Source: Bacillota bacterium (GTDB lineage Bacteria > Bacillota > Limnochordia > DTU087). Taken from it: 54,309 nt of DNA. The DNA lies in the NCBI GenBank assembly GCA_012518315.1, contig JAAYSL010000189.1:1-54309 (forward strand), read 5' to 3'. Shown in pieces: positions 1 to 11,450 of the stretch. The position numbers were made by a program, and so were the translations under genes. The stretch's first letter is position 1. Every line of letters begins with the position of its first letter. A model generated the notes under the pieces. That model searched no databases, had not been told where the DNA came from, and worked only from the letters and a program-made list of their open reading frames with translations.

Positions 1-254
1 ATATACTCATACCTCGCTTCTGTGTTCTTGGTTAGTTCGACAAACTCTTCGTAGGTGGCTTTTTGACGGACAAGATAACAGGGGGCTCCCTCTTTGACCA
101 TACTGTGGGAACAGCCGACTGGAGATTTCTCATCCTTAAAGGCAGATAGCTTGGCTACAGGTAGGCCGTTACGGGTAATAATGATGTCCTCATCTGCTGA
201 GAGCATGAGATACTTGCCAAAGTTGTTCTGTACTTCTGTGGAGTTTACTATCAT
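1..254 (-). CDS. Phd/YefM-family antitoxin-like protein (3' end outside window)
   Basis: Minus-strand reading from ATG at 254: MIVNSTEVQNNFGKYLMLSADEDIIITRNGLPVAKLSAFKDEK..., a typical Phd/YefM N-terminus; preceded by GGAGGT RBS. Confidence 0.75.
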   Translation of the reverse strand, partial: MIVNSTEVQNNFGKYLMLSADEDIIITRNGLPVAKLSAFKDEKSPVGCSHSMVKEGAPCYLVRQKATYEEFVELTKNTEARYEY

Positions 255-415
255 GCTGGGCACCTCCGGTTAGCTAGAATGATAGTCACTATAGTTAATC
301 TAGCTATTTGTATTGTAGGTCAAAAGTCACAGGTTGTCAAGAATATCCAGGAGAACCATTCCGCTATGTCGATGACTTTTGGGGGATTGATCCCAAAAGA
401 ACTTGTAAAAAAGGG

Positions 416-444
416 TTGACAGCCACCTTCTCATACCTTATATT
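416..444 (+). promoter_or_regulatory. sigma-A-type promoter for the ilv-leu leader
   Basis: TTGACA (416-421), 17-bp spacer, TATATT (439-444). Confidence 0.75.
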
Positions 445-469
445 AAAAAGAAATTACCTAAATACATAA

Positions 470-757
470 GAGGCGATGCAGGGGAACAGTAGGTATAAAG
501 GGCGGTTAAGAGAGCCGGCGGAGGTGTGAGCCGGTCCGTGATTGTACCGAATCTCACCCCGAAGCTGTAGGCTGAAATCCTAGAGTAGGCCGTGCCGGAG
601 CCACAACCGTTAGCTTGTGGAGCCTTGGGGATACGAATCCCTAGGGTGAAGTAAGGCCATCTTGAACCTAGGCTCTGGGAGCCTAGATCCAGATGGCGAA
701 AAAGGGTGGTACCACGAGACGATACCTTTCGTCCCTTTGAGGGCGGAAGGTTTTTTG
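470..757 (+). ncRNA. T-box leader (predicted tRNA-Leu responsive)
   Basis: Stem I-like AGAGAGCCGG...GGUGUGAGCCGGU, candidate specifier CTC at 553-555 in GAATCTCACCCC, T-box AGGGTGGTACCACG at 703-716, followed by terminator; sits upstream of ilv-leu genes. Confidence 0.92.
725..756 (+). terminator. T-box regulated intrinsic terminator
   Basis: CCTTTCGTCCCT-TTG-AGGGCGGAAGG followed by TTTTTT. Confidence 0.85.
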
Positions 758-795
758 CTACCTAGACAAACCCTAAGAAAGGAGATGAGCGGACT

Positions 796-2580
796 ATGCC
801 AGCCATCGAATCCAGGAAGCAAGCAGTTTTCTTGAGAGGTGGGGAGGCGATTTTGGGCAGTGAGCTAGTGGTGACTGGGGCCGAGGCCTTGATTCGGTGC
901 CTAGAGGCAGAAGGTGTAGAAGTTGTGTTTGGCTATCCCGGAGGGGCAGTGCTGTCTATTTATGATGAGCTCTACAAATCCAACTTGCGCCATGTCCTTG
1001 TCCGACATGAGCAAGGAGCGGCCCATGCTGCAGATGCTTATGCTCGGGCCACCGGTAAGCCAGGGGTCTGTATAGCCACCAGTGGACCGGGGGCCACCAA
1101 CTTGGTTACCGGGATTGCCACAGCTTATATGGATTCTGTACCCCTGATTGCCATCACAGGACAAGTGGCTACTTTTCTCATTGGCAAGGATGCCTTTCAA
1201 GAGGCAGATATCACAGGTATCACTATGCCTATCACCAAACATAACTATCTGGTGAAAGAAGCTAGTGATCTTCCCAGGGTTATTAAGGAAGCTTTCCATA
1301 TCGCAACCACTGGGCGGCCGGGGCCGGTACTAATTGATGTCCCAAGAGATGTAACTACTACTAGCTTCCCCTTTGAGTATCCCGATGTGGTAGACTTGCG
1401 CAGCTATCGACCGACCTATATCGGACATATCAAGCAGATCACATCCGCGGTAAACGCCATACAGAAAGCCAAACGTCCGCTCTTATATGTAGGTGGAGGC
1501 GTGGTGGCCGCTGGCGCCCAAACCGAGCTTTTGCTCCTTGCAGAAAAAATGAATATCCCCGTGACTATGACGTTGATGGGCCTTGGAGCTTTCCCAGGTG
1601 AGCATCCACTGTCCCTTGGCATGTTGGGCATGCATGGCACTGCCTATGCCAACTTTGCAGCCAGTCATTGTGACTTACTAATTGCCATTGGTGCCCGGTT
1701 TGATGATCGGGTGACTGGTGCAATCTCTCGCTTTGCACCTAGTGCCCAGGTAATCCATATCGACATCGATCCGGCGGAGATTAGCAAAAATGTGAGAGTT
1801 GATATCCCCATTGTCGGTGATGCTCGGAATGTACTGGCTGAGCTCTTGCCCCGTGTGTCTGCCAAGCACCACAAAGACTGGATAGAACAAATTGATGCTT
1901 GGAAAAAGGCATATCCCCTGGAGTATCAGGAAGGTTCTCAGCCGCAGACGATCCCATCGGCAGAAGGTGTCGACGATGGACCAGTTCACCCCCAGGCCAT
2001 TATCCGAACTCTGTATGAATTGACCCAGGGTGAGGCGATAGTCACCACCGATGTAGGTCAGCACCAGATGTGGACAGCACAGTACTTTCGTTTTGACAGA
2101 ACTAGGCAGTTAATCACCTCAGGGGGTCTGGGCACCATGGGATTTGGGTTACCGGCGGCGATGGGAGCCCAGATAGGTTGTCCGCAGGATCTTGTGATTT
2201 GCATAGCGGGGGATGGCAGTATCCAGATGAACATCCAAGAGCTTGCAACTATCGCTCAAGAAGACCTGCCAGTAAAGGTGTTTATCCTGAACAATCAGTT
2301 TCTCGGGATGGTAAGACAATGGCAAGAACTGTTCTATGAAAAGCGCTATTCCTACACTGCTTTGAAACATAGCCCCGATTTCGTCAAAGTTGCCGAGGCC
2401 TATGGGATTACCGGGATGAGGATCAAGCACGCCGGTGAAATGCTTTCCACGTTAGAGGCTGCCTTGGCACACCAAGGCCCGGTGGTGGTGGATTGTTGGG
2501 TGTGTATGGAAGAAAATGTGTATCCTATGGTGCCTGCAGGTAAGGGCTTGGATGAGATGTTGGGGCTTGGGGGGCAGTAG
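796..2580 (+). CDS. ilvB: acetolactate synthase large subunit
   Basis: ThDP enzyme motifs: [50 protein letters not shown]; followed by ilvN. Confidence 0.96.
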   Translation: MPAIESRKQAVFLRGGEAILGSELVVTGAEALIRCLEAEGVEVVFGYPGGAVLSIYDELYKSNLRHVLVRHEQGAAHAADAYARATGKPGVCIATSGPGATNLVTGIATAYMDSVPLIAITGQVATFLIGKDAFQEADITGITMPITKHNYLVKEASDLPRVIKEAFHIATTGRPGPVLIDVPRDVTTTSFPFEYPDVVDLRSYRPTYIGHIKQITSAVNAIQKAKRPLLYVGGGVVAAGAQTELLLLAEKMNIPVTMTLMGLGAFPGEHPLSLGMLGMHGTAYANFAASHCDLLIAIGARFDDRVTGAISRFAPSAQVIHIDIDPAEISKNVRVDIPIVGDARNVLAELLPRVSAKHHKDWIEQIDAWKKAYPLEYQEGSQPQTIPSAEGVDDGPVHPQAIIRTLYELTQGEAIVTTDVGQHQMWTAQYFRFDRTRQLITSGGLGTMGFGLPAAMGAQIGCPQDLVICIAGDGSIQMNIQELATIAQEDLPVKVFILNNQFLGMVRQWQELFYEKRYSYTALKHSPDFVKVAEAYGITGMRIKHAGEMLSTLEAALAHQGPVVVDCWVCMEENVYPMVPAGKGLDEMLGLGGQ

Positions 2581-2581
2581 C

Positions 2582-3064
2582 ATGCAGCATATATTGTCAG
2601 TGTTGGTGGAAAATCGTTCAGGAGTACTTTCCCGGGTGGCGGGGCTGTTTAGCCGCCGGGGCTATAGTATCGATAGTATCGCGGTGGGACCGACTGAAGA
2701 TGCCGCGGTTTCCCGTATGGTCATTGTAGTAGAAGCAGACGAAGAAGGCCTTGAGCAGATTACGAAACAGCTGCATAAGCTCATCGATGTAATCAAGATA
2801 CATGATATCACCAAGGAAGCCCGGGTGGAGCGTGAGTTGGCCTTGATCAAGGTGCAAGCTGATGCCCAGAATCGGGGAGACATTCTACAGATTGTAGATA
2901 TATTCAGGGCCAAGATCGTAGATGTGGCAGAAAAATCGCTGGTGATTGAGATTACCGGCGATACAGAAAAGGTAGACGCCCTAATTCAATTGTTGCGCTC
3001 CTTTGGGATAAAAGAGCTTGTCCGAACCGGGCGAATTGCCATGGTACGGGGGATGAGGAGCTAG
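2582..3064 (+). CDS. ilvN: acetolactate synthase small subunit (ACT domain)
   Basis: MQHILSVLVENRSGVLSRVAGLFSRRGYSIDSIAVGPTED; start placed at ATG 2582 inside the longer listed ORF. Confidence 0.95.
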   Translation: MQHILSVLVENRSGVLSRVAGLFSRRGYSIDSIAVGPTEDAAVSRMVIVVEADEEGLEQITKQLHKLIDVIKIHDITKEARVERELALIKVQADAQNRGDILQIVDIFRAKIVDVAEKSLVIEITGDTEKVDALIQLLRSFGIKELVRTGRIAMVRGMRS

Positions 3065-3134
3065 GCTAAACAGCACCAAGCTCTCTTTGGAAAGATGAAA
3101 AGACAAAACCAATACAATCAGGGAGGCGAGATCG

Positions 3135-4139
3135 ATGGCACGGGTTTACTATGACAAAGATGCCGATTTGCAGGTTTTAGCGAGTAGGAAGATCGCAATA
3201 GTGGGTTATGGCAGCCAAGGTCATGCCCAGGCTCAGAACTTAAGAGACAGTGGACTTGATGTGATTGTGGCCAATCGCCCGGGCAGTGCCAATTACCAGC
3301 GGGCTATCGCCCATGGCTTTGAGCCGCTCAGTGCCCAGGAAGCGGCCGCCACGGCTGATATTATCCAGATATTGGTTCCCGATGAGGTGGCCGCTAGGGT
3401 GTATCAAGATGAGATTGCCCCCCACCTCACAGAGGGGAAAGCCTTAGTCTTTTCCCATGGGTTTAATATTCACTATGGGCAGATTGTGCCTCCACCAAAC
3501 GTAGATGTGTTCATGGTGGCTCCCAAAAGTCCCGGCCATTTGGTTCGCCGTATGTATGTCGATGGCCAGGGCGTTCCGGCCCTTCTAGCCGTCCATCAAG
3601 ATTACACCGGGCAAGCCTGGCAGCGGGGCTTGGCTTATGCCCGGGGAATTGGCTCAACTAAAGCCGGAGTCATTGAAACAACCTTTGCTGAGGAGACAGA
3701 GACTGATCTTTTCGGTGAACAGGTCGTTTTGTGTGGTGGCGTAACAGAGCTGGTTAGGGCCGGCTTTGATACTCTGGTGGAGGCAGGATACCAGCCGGAG
3801 ATTGCCTATTTTGAATGTTTGCATGAACTAAAGCTTATCGTGGATCTCATGTATGAGGGTGGCATAGCGGGGATGCGTTATTCCATCAGTGACACAGCGG
3901 AGTATGGTGATCTAATGGTTGGTCCTCGCATCATCACTGAGGAGACTAGAAATGAGATGCGCCAGGTGCTAAAGGAAGTCCAAAATGGTCAGTTTGCAAA
4001 GGAATGGATCTTGGAGAACCAGGCCCGGCGACCGGTGTTTAATGCCAAGAGAGCCAAGCAAAAAGAGCATGCCATTGAGGTAGTAGGGAAAAAGCTAAGG
4101 GCTATGATGCCCTGGATAGCGAAAGATGAGGATATCTAG
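3135..4139 (+). CDS. ilvC: ketol-acid reductoisomerase
   Basis: [53 protein letters not shown]. Confidence 0.96.
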   Translation: MARVYYDKDADLQVLASRKIAIVGYGSQGHAQAQNLRDSGLDVIVANRPGSANYQRAIAHGFEPLSAQEAAATADIIQILVPDEVAARVYQDEIAPHLTEGKALVFSHGFNIHYGQIVPPPNVDVFMVAPKSPGHLVRRMYVDGQGVPALLAVHQDYTGQAWQRGLAYARGIGSTKAGVIETTFAEETETDLFGEQVVLCGGVTELVRAGFDTLVEAGYQPEIAYFECLHELKLIVDLMYEGGIAGMRYSISDTAEYGDLMVGPRIITEETRNEMRQVLKEVQNGQFAKEWILENQARRPVFNAKRAKQKEHAIEVVGKKLRAMMPWIAKDEDI

Positions 4140-4202
4140 AAAGCTTGGACGCAACCAGAAACTGGTAGGAAATGTGAGAGTAATTGTGAGGGAGGGCCGA
4201 CT

Positions 4203-5750
4203 ATGTCAAGGGTATACATCTTTGATACGACCCTAAGGGATGGGGAGCAAACTCCAGGGATCAGTCTTAATGTAGAGGAAAAGCTGGAGATCGCCCGGCA
4301 GCTAGCAAGGTTACAGGTGGATGTCATTGAAGCTGGTTTTCCCGTGGCATCACCAGGGGATTTTGCCGCTACAGCAGCCATTGCCGCCGAGATCCAGGGG
4401 CCGGTGATTGCCGCTTTGGCCAGGGCAACAGAGAAAGATATTGAGCGGGCAGCAGCCGCCCTGCGCCAAGCACCCAAGCCTCTAATTCACACTTTTGTCG
4501 CAACATCTCCTATTCATATGGAATACAAGCTCCGTAAGAAGCCTCGGGAAGTGCTTTTGATGGCAGAAAACGCGGTGAGATATGCCCGGGAGCTTGTCCA
4601 GGATGTGGAGTTTTCCGCTGAAGATGCCACCCGCAGTGACCGGGTCTTTCTAGCTGACGTTCTCTCTGTGGCCATAGAAGCCGGAGCCACCCGTATCAAT
4701 GTTCCCGATACTGTGGGTTACACAACACCGGGAGAGTACTACAAGCTAATCCGATATCTCAAGGAAAATGTACGAGGGATTAATCGGTGTCACCTGAGTG
4801 TCCATTGCCACAATGATTTGGGTATGGCAGTGGCTAACTCCTTGGCAGCCCTTGAGGCTGGCGCCAATCAAGTGGAATGTACCATTAATGGTCTAGGGGA
4901 AAGGGCCGGCAACGCTTCATTGGAGGAAATCGTCATGGCCCTCACTACTCGCCAAGATACCTATGGATTGTCAACGGGTGTAATCACTGAACAGATCTAC
5001 CGAACCAGCCGCCTAGTTAGTGCCCTGACTGGTGCCTCGTTACAACCCAATAAAGCCATTGTTGGTGAAAACGCCTTTGCCCATGAATCGGGGATCCATC
5101 AGGATGGTTTTCTCAAAGCCAGATCGACCTATGAGATCATGACCCCTGAGTCTATTGGACTTCACCAGAGCCGCTTAGTCTTAGGTAAGCATTCGGGGCG
5201 CCACGCTTTTCGGGAGAAAATAAGGGAGCTCGGATACACCTTAAATGATCAAGAGCTGGAAAAGGCCTTTCAAAGATTCATTGATCTGGCAGATAAGAAG
5301 AAAGAGATCACTGATTTAGACCTTGAGGCTTTGCTCAAGGAAGAAATAGTCATGGTTCCGGAGAGCTTTATCCTGGATTATCTGCACATCTCCAGTGGCA
5401 ATCACACTTTGCCCACCGCTACTGTCAGGTTGATTTTGGGCGAAAGACAGATGGAGGAGGCTGCTTGTGGTAGTGGCCCACTGGATGCTGTTTACCGAGC
5501 TATTGATCGGGCCAGTGGGATAGTGATGCAGCTTGAGAGTTATAGCTTGAAGGCTGTAACCGGAGGCAAGGATGCCTTAGGTGAGGTGACAGTGAGAATT
5601 ACCGCCAATGGCTTTAGCTACACTGGGCGGGGAGTAAGTACCGATATCATTGAAGCTAGTGCCAAAGCTTATGTCCATGCCCTCAACAAACTGGTGCATG
5701 ACCGGGGTTTGGGTGTGGGAACAAGGCAAGCCAGCGAGGAGGGGACTTAA
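4203..5750 (+). CDS. leuA: 2-isopropylmalate synthase
   Basis: [45 protein letters not shown]-terminal LeuA dimer domain. Confidence 0.95.
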   Translation: MSRVYIFDTTLRDGEQTPGISLNVEEKLEIARQLARLQVDVIEAGFPVASPGDFAATAAIAAEIQGPVIAALARATEKDIERAAAALRQAPKPLIHTFVATSPIHMEYKLRKKPREVLLMAENAVRYARELVQDVEFSAEDATRSDRVFLADVLSVAIEAGATRINVPDTVGYTTPGEYYKLIRYLKENVRGINRCHLSVHCHNDLGMAVANSLAALEAGANQVECTINGLGERAGNASLEEIVMALTTRQDTYGLSTGVITEQIYRTSRLVSALTGASLQPNKAIVGENAFAHESGIHQDGFLKARSTYEIMTPESIGLHQSRLVLGKHSGRHAFREKIRELGYTLNDQELEKAFQRFIDLADKKKEITDLDLEALLKEEIVMVPESFILDYLHISSGNHTLPTATVRLILGERQMEEAACGSGPLDAVYRAIDRASGIVMQLESYSLKAVTGGKDALGEVTVRITANGFSYTGRGVSTDIIEASAKAYVHALNKLVHDRGLGVGTRQASEEGT

Positions 5751-5751
5751 C

Positions 5752-7032
5752 ATGGGGATGACTATCACAGAGAAGATTCTAGCGGCCCATGCCGGGAAAG
5801 AGCAGCTTACACCTGGTGAGCTAATCAGCATACCGGTAGATCTTGTCCTTGGCAATGATGTAACGGCACCTTTGGCCATCCAAGAATTTGAACGCATTGG
5901 AGTTCCGACTGTATTCGATCCGGAGAAAATAGCACTTGTCCCTGATCATTTTACCCCCAATAAGGACATAAAGTCAGCGGAGCAGGTTAAGGTGATGCGG
6001 GAGTTCGCCAAGAAGCACAAAATCACCCATTACTTTGAGATAGGTCGAATGGGCATTGAGCACTGCCTATTGCCAGAGCTTGGTCTGGTTGTGCCAGGAG
6101 ATGTGGTAATTGGTGCCGATTCCCATACTTGTACATATGGGGCAGTGGGGGCTTTTGCTACTGGGGTAGGTAGTACTGATTTGGCCGCGGCCATGGCTAC
6201 CGGTGAAGCTTGGTTTAGAGTGCCAGAGACTATTCGCTTTGTCTACTATGGTAAAATGCGGCCTTGGGTCACAGGCAAGGATCTCATCCTCTATACCATT
6301 GGCCTTATTGGGGTGGAAGGTGCCCGTTATGCAGCCATGGAGTTTACTGGGGAGGCCATTAGCGATCTCTCTCAGGATTCCCGCTTTACCATGGCTAATA
6401 TGGCTATTGAAGCTGGGGCCAAGAATGGAATCTTCATCCCTGATGCTATCACCAAGGAATATGTCCAGGGACGGGCCCAAAGATCATACCAGTTCTATGA
6501 TAGCGATCCAGATGCAACATACAAAGAAGTCATAGAGATTGATGTTAGCCAAATAGAACCCCAGGTGGCTTTCCCCCATCTACCGGAGAATAGTCGAGGA
6601 ATCAGCCAAGTAGGAGATATACCCATTGATCAGGTAGTCATTGGCTCCTGTACCAATGGGCGGATGGAGGATCTTAGGGTGGCTGCCGACATTCTAACCG
6701 GTAGGCAAGTGGCACCCGGTGTACGCCTGGTCATCCTGCCAGGCACTCAGGGCCTGTACAAACAGGCTATCTCGGAAGGGTTAGTTGAGATATTTATCGA
6801 CGCAGGGGCAGCTGTTAGTACCCCGACTTGTGGGCCCTGCCTAGGTGGCCATATGGGTGTCCTAGCCAAAGGTGAACGGGCCCTTGCCACAACTAACCGC
6901 AATTTCGTTGGTCGTATGGGCCATCCCGAGAGTGAAGTCTACTTGAGTAGTCCGGCAGTGGCGGCAGCGTCGGCGGTGATGGGGCGGATTGTAGGGCCTT
7001 GTCAGGTAGTCGGGAAGGGGTGTCAAGGATGA
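5752..7032 (+). CDS. leuC: 3-isopropylmalate dehydratase large subunit
   Basis: Aconitase family; [40 protein letters not shown]; start placed at ATG 5752. Confidence 0.95.
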   Translation: MGMTITEKILAAHAGKEQLTPGELISIPVDLVLGNDVTAPLAIQEFERIGVPTVFDPEKIALVPDHFTPNKDIKSAEQVKVMREFAKKHKITHYFEIGRMGIEHCLLPELGLVVPGDVVIGADSHTCTYGAVGAFATGVGSTDLAAAMATGEAWFRVPETIRFVYYGKMRPWVTGKDLILYTIGLIGVEGARYAAMEFTGEAISDLSQDSRFTMANMAIEAGAKNGIFIPDAITKEYVQGRAQRSYQFYDSDPDATYKEVIEIDVSQIEPQVAFPHLPENSRGISQVGDIPIDQVVIGSCTNGRMEDLRVAADILTGRQVAPGVRLVILPGTQGLYKQAISEGLVEIFIDAGAAVSTPTCGPCLGGHMGVLAKGERALATTNRNFVGRMGHPESEVYLSSPAVAAASAVMGRIVGPCQVVGKGCQG

Positions 7033-7544
7033 CCCAGTTAAAAGGCAAAGTCTGGGTATTCGGAGATGATATCGATACTGATGCTATCATACCAGCCCGG
7101 TATCTTAATACTTCGGATCCCTCAGAATTGGCTCCACACTGTATGGAAGATGCTGATCCCAAATTTGCTCACCAAGTCGCACCAGGTGATATCATCATCG
7201 GTGGCAAGAATTTTGGTTGTGGCAGTTCCAGGGAGCATGCACCACTTGCCATTAAAGCTGTAGGGGTAGCTTGTGTGATTGCTGAATCCTTCGCCCGGAT
7301 CTTTTATCGCAATTCCATTAATATCGGGCTTCCTATTCTAGAGTGTGGGGCAGCAGCCCAAAGGGCCAGGTCAGGTGATGTTTTGACAGTCGATCTTGCC
7401 AAAGGCATCGTTACCAATCTCGCTTTGCATGAAACATATCAGGCTGCGGTATTTCCCCCATTTATGCAAGAGATTATCGGGGCGGGGGGCCTGATTGGGT
7501 ATGTGAGATACACCCTAGGAAAGGAGAAGAGCCCAGATGGCTAA
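7029..7544 (+). CDS. leuD: 3-isopropylmalate dehydratase small subunit
   Basis: [40 protein letters not shown]; start placed at ATG 7029. Confidence 0.95.
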   Translation: MTQLKGKVWVFGDDIDTDAIIPARYLNTSDPSELAPHCMEDADPKFAHQVAPGDIIIGGKNFGCGSSREHAPLAIKAVGVACVIAESFARIFYRNSINIGLPILECGAAAQRARSGDVLTVDLAKGIVTNLALHETYQAAVFPPFMQEIIGAGGLIGYVRYTLGKEKSPDG

Positions 7545-8625
7545 GATCGTCTTATTGCCAGGTGATGGTATTGGTCCGGAGATTATTAGGGAGGCAGTCA
7601 AGGTGCTGGAGGCTGTGGCCTCCATAGAGGGTTTTGACCTGGAGTGGGAAACAGCGGACATGGGTGGGATAGCTATTGACAAGCATGGCATACCCTTGCC
7701 AGAAGCCACTTTGGCTGCCTGTCATGCCGCGGATGGAGTGTTACTGGGGGCAGTAGGCGGGCCGAAGTGGGATGACTTGCCTGGTCAAAAGCGGCCAGAG
7801 GCTGGGCTCCTTGGTATTCGCAAGGGGCTTGGCCTATTTGCCAACCTTAGGCCCGCCAAGATCTTTGGCGCTCTTCAGGAGGCCTCTAGCCTTAAGGCCG
7901 AGGTGGTTGCGGGTATAGATATCTTGGTGGTGCGGGAGCTAACTGGTGGGTTGTATTTTGGTAAACCTCGTTTTAGGGAAGAGCTACCAGGTGGAGGCAT
8001 GCGGGCAGTAGATACCTTGGAGTATAGCACCTATGAGATAGAGCGGATAGCAAAGGTTGCCTTTGAGGCGGCTCGTGAGCGCCGCCGGAAGGTGACTTCT
8101 GTCGACAAGGCCAATATCTTGGAGTCTTCCCGCCTTTGGCGGGAGACAGTAAGCCAGTTGGCTTGGGAGTATCCCGAGATTGAGCTCAATCACATGTTTG
8201 TGGATAATTGTGCTATGCAGCTGGTGCGTAACCCAGGCCAATTCGATGTCATTTTGACTACCAACATGTTTGGAGATATCTTAAGTGACGCGGCGGCCAT
8301 GCTTACTGGCTCCTTGGGGATGCTGCCTTCGGCAAGCCTTGGTGGCAGGGTGGGCCTTTATGAACCGGTGCATGGCTCTGCTCCAGATATTGCCGGGCAA
8401 GGAGTGGCCAATCCCCTGGCAGCTATTTTGTCCGGTGCTATGCTCCTTCGTTACTCCCTTGGGCGAGGCCGGGCCGCGGCTTTGGTGGAAGCGGCAGTGG
8501 AAAACGCACTAGCTATAGGTTACCGAACCCGGGATATCGTCCAGTCTGGTGCCAAGCTAGTTGATACAGCCACCATGGGGGATCTGGTAGCTGAAGCTAT
8601 TTTAGGGGGAGGTAAGCATGGCTAG
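7537..8625 (+). CDS. leuB: 3-isopropylmalate dehydrogenase
   Basis: [16 protein letters not shown]..., [26 protein letters not shown]. Confidence 0.96.
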   Translation: MAKIVLLPGDGIGPEIIREAVKVLEAVASIEGFDLEWETADMGGIAIDKHGIPLPEATLAACHAADGVLLGAVGGPKWDDLPGQKRPEAGLLGIRKGLGLFANLRPAKIFGALQEASSLKAEVVAGIDILVVRELTGGLYFGKPRFREELPGGGMRAVDTLEYSTYEIERIAKVAFEAARERRRKVTSVDKANILESSRLWRETVSQLAWEYPEIELNHMFVDNCAMQLVRNPGQFDVILTTNMFGDILSDAAAMLTGSLGMLPSASLGGRVGLYEPVHGSAPDIAGQGVANPLAAILSGAMLLRYSLGRGRAAALVEAAVENALAIGYRTRDIVQSGAKLVDTATMGDLVAEAILGGGKHG

Positions 8626-10216
8626 AGTTGAGATCTATGATACTACCCTTAGAGATGGTGCTCAAGGAGAAGGGATATCCTTTTCGGTGGAAGATAAACT
8701 CAAGATCGCCCAAAGGCTTGACCAGATGGGGTTTGATTATATAGAGGGAGGTTGGCCAGGCTCCAATCCCAAGGATAATGAGTTTTTCCAAAGAGCCCAA
8801 GATATCAAATGGCAAAATGCCAAGCTGAGTGCCTTTGGTAGCACACGTCGGGTTGGCATCAAAGCCAATGAAGATCAGAATCTCCAGACGATTTTGGCTA
8901 CAAAGGTAAAAGTCGCGGCCATTGTGGGCAAAGCTTGGGATTTTCATGTGACCAATGCCCTGCAAACCACACTAGAGGAAAACTTGGACATGGTGGCCGA
9001 CAGTATAGCATTTCTTTCGGCCCAGGGGCTAGAAGTCATTTTCGATGCTGAGCATTTTTTTGATGGCTATAAGCACAATCCTGCCTATGCCCTGGAGGTG
9101 CTTCGGGTGGCTGCCCAGGCCGGGGCGCATGTTGTGGTGCTTTGCGACACTAATGGAGGCTCTCTTCCATGGGAAGTGGAAAAGGCTACCAAGGCGGCGG
9201 TAGGGGCAGTAAAGGTACCGGTGGGGATCCATGTCCACAATGATGCTGGTCTGGCAGTAGCTAATAGCCTAGTTGCCGTCCAGGCCGGTTCCACCCATGT
9301 ACAAGGTACCATTAATGGCTATGGGGAGCGCTGTGGTAATGCCGATTTATGTAGCATCATTCCCAACCTCCAGCTAAAGGCAGGCAAATCATGTCTGACA
9401 GAAGAGAGCCTGGGACAGTTGACTCGTCTATCCAATTTCGTTAGTGAGATGGCTAATCAAGCACCCAATGATAAACAACCCTTTGTAGGTAGGAGTGTGT
9501 TCTCCCATAAAGGGGGTCTACATGTCAGTGCTTTGATGCGCCATCCGGAAACCTATGAGCATGTAGCACCGGAATCAGTGGGTAACAGAAGACGGGTTCT
9601 AGTCTCAGAGCTATCCGGGGTTGCTACCATTGCATACAAAGCCCAAGAATATGATATCTCCCTGGAGCAGGGAACGGCGGGCCTTCGCGGTGTTTTGGAG
9701 GTAATCAAAGATCTCGAATACCAGGGATACCAATTTGAAGGTGCTGAGGCATCTTTTGAGATTATGCTCAGAAAATCCCTGGGACTATATAGCCCTTTCT
9801 TTCAGCTGGAGGGCCTTAGGGTAATCATTGAAAAGCGGCATCAGGAGGAAGAGCCCATCACCGAAGCCACTGTCAAAGTTCGGGTGAATGATCAGAGCCT
9901 GCATACGGTGGCAGAAGGTAATGGGCCGGTCAATGCCTTGGATAATGCCTTGCGTAAAGCTTTGGAGGAGGTCTATCCCAGGCTAAACCAGATTTGGCTC
10001 ACAGACTATAAAGTGCGGGTTCTCAATGAACGGCGGGGAACTGGGGCTAAGGTCAGGGTGTTAATCGAATCTACTGATGGGACACAAAGCTGGGGCACTG
10101 TAGGTGTGTCAACTAACCTAATCGAGGCTAGTTGGCGGGCCTTAGTCGATAGTATTGAATATGGCTTGATGCATACTCAAAGGGCTTACGATGCGGGGGT
10201 GCAAATAGCCCCTTAG
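8618..10216 (+). CDS. cimA: (R)-citramalate synthase
   Basis: HMGL/IPMS-like with CimA-type N-terminus [50 protein letters not shown]; distinct from the upstream LeuA. Confidence 0.9.
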   Translation: MARVEIYDTTLRDGAQGEGISFSVEDKLKIAQRLDQMGFDYIEGGWPGSNPKDNEFFQRAQDIKWQNAKLSAFGSTRRVGIKANEDQNLQTILATKVKVAAIVGKAWDFHVTNALQTTLEENLDMVADSIAFLSAQGLEVIFDAEHFFDGYKHNPAYALEVLRVAAQAGAHVVVLCDTNGGSLPWEVEKATKAAVGAVKVPVGIHVHNDAGLAVANSLVAVQAGSTHVQGTINGYGERCGNADLCSIIPNLQLKAGKSCLTEESLGQLTRLSNFVSEMANQAPNDKQPFVGRSVFSHKGGLHVSALMRHPETYEHVAPESVGNRRRVLVSELSGVATIAYKAQEYDISLEQGTAGLRGVLEVIKDLEYQGYQFEGAEASFEIMLRKSLGLYSPFFQLEGLRVIIEKRHQEEEPITEATVKVRVNDQSLHTVAEGNGPVNALDNALRKALEEVYPRLNQIWLTDYKVRVLNERRGTGAKVRVLIESTDGTQSWGTVGVSTNLIEASWRALVDSIEYGLMHTQRAYDAGVQIAP

Positions 10217-10296
10217 ACAATGAATCGTGCGTGCCAAGGAAAATCTGGAGAGGATCAAGGATAGAATTGATATCTACCTTCTTGCCATCATCAACT

Positions 10297-10318
10297 GCCC
10301 ATGACTGAGGTCGTGGGC
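10297..10318 (+). terminator. hairpin after cimA, possible weak terminator
   Basis: GCCCATGAC-tgag-GTCGTGGGC (9 bp with one wobble), no strong T-tract. Confidence 0.4.
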
Positions 10319-10414
10319 CCTTTAGCATATCTCGTGGTTCTTCTCTTTCGGTCTAGTGAATAAAGATATCGCGGATGGTCGCAGACAATAGAGAACCTTG
10401 CTGGGAAGGGATAG

Positions 10415-11449
10415 GTGGCAATGACTAGAGAGGGATTAGGGCGGCTGGGGTGGTTTTTGCGGTTACTGGCCATCAGCTGCCTTGTATTACTCTGGGTGGG
10501 TCATGGAGAGTGGGTGCTAACCCAAGCGGGGATGAATGTGGATATTCACATCGACATCTACCCGGCTAAAGTGGGGGATTTCGCCAATATCCCGGATATG
10601 GGAAGGCTGGAAGATGCCGGTTGTGAGTCAGACCGGATGCTATATCTTGCTGATCCACCCATGCAAGGTGAGGATGTGGCGGAACTGCAGCGGGGCCTTT
10701 GGCAGTTACGCATCTTCCCAGGACAGATCTCTCAGAAGTTTGATCGGGAGACGATGCAGGCGGTACTCGATTTCCAGCGCCAGCAAGGATTACGTGCTGA
10801 TGGGGTGGTAGGTCCCGAGACATGGCAGTCTTTGGCAGACAATTTCCCTGTGCCGGCAGTGGATACCTCCCAGCCGGTGCCTGAGGGCGAGCGGGAGATA
10901 GTCATTGATGTGGCTCGCCGCCAACTAATCGTCTACATTGATGGTGTTGAATACCAAAAATTCCCTGTAGCGGTGGGGCTTAGCAAAACACCTAGCCCTA
11001 TCGGGGAGTTTCGGATCGTCCATAAGAGCATGAACTGGGGGGGAGGGTTTGGTAGCCGTTGGCTTGGGTTAAACGTCCCCTGGGGTATCTACGGTATCCA
11101 TGGCACCAATAAACCATGGTCTATTGGTACCCAGGCTAGTGGTGGTTGTATTCGGATGTTTAACCGCCATGTGGAGCAGCTCTTTAGGATTATCCCCGAG
11201 GGAACTCTAGTGAGAATGGTGGGACGTTCCTCGGATCCAGTAACTAGACAGCTAAAGCCGGGTAGCTCTGGTCAAGATGTAATCACCCTACAACTGGCCT
11301 TAAGAGAAAATGGGTATGACGCAGGGATCGCTGATGGTCGATATGGAGAGCAAACGGCGGCAGCGATAAAGAGGCTGCAGGAGCGATATGGTCTAGTGCC
11401 AGATGGCCTTGGTTGGCCTGATGTCTATTTGCTCTTGGGGGTGAGATAG
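10415..11449 (+). CDS. L,D-transpeptidase (YkuD) with two peptidoglycan-binding repeats
   Basis: N-terminal TM segment; PGB-1 repeat VAELQRGLWQLRIF...VGPETWQSL; YkuD motif IHGTNKPWSIG...ASGGCIRM; second PGB repeat VITLQLALRENGYDAGIADGRYGEQT. Confidence 0.9.
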   Translation: MAMTREGLGRLGWFLRLLAISCLVLLWVGHGEWVLTQAGMNVDIHIDIYPAKVGDFANIPDMGRLEDAGCESDRMLYLADPPMQGEDVAELQRGLWQLRIFPGQISQKFDRETMQAVLDFQRQQGLRADGVVGPETWQSLADNFPVPAVDTSQPVPEGEREIVIDVARRQLIVYIDGVEYQKFPVAVGLSKTPSPIGEFRIVHKSMNWGGGFGSRWLGLNVPWGIYGIHGTNKPWSIGTQASGGCIRMFNRHVEQLFRIIPEGTLVRMVGRSSDPVTRQLKPGSSGQDVITLQLALRENGYDAGIADGRYGEQTAAAIKRLQERYGLVPDGLGWPDVYLLLGVR

Positions 11450-11450
11450 G

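Noticed and set aside
300-472. Open reading stretch containing ...CQEYPGEPFRYVDDFWGIDPKRTCKKG...
   Set aside because: No start codon or RBS found and it runs through the ilv promoter; likely chance.
610-822. 70-aa minus-strand ORF across the T-box region
   Set aside because: Overlaps the antiterminator/terminator structure of the T-box leader; no protein motif.
901-1299. 132-aa minus-strand ORF opposite ilvB, and similar long antisense ORFs (e.g. 1678-2064, 6067-6480, 11939-12463, 15904-16287, 25670-26221, 28119-28706, 29448-29831, 35877-36332)
   Set aside because: Each lies opposite a clear conserved gene and its translation shows no recognisable domain; explained by codon composition of the true gene.
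10217-10414. Short frame VRAKENLERIKDRIDIYLLAIINCP after cimA
   Set aside because: Only ~24 codons, no clear RBS and no recognised family; not enough to call a gene.
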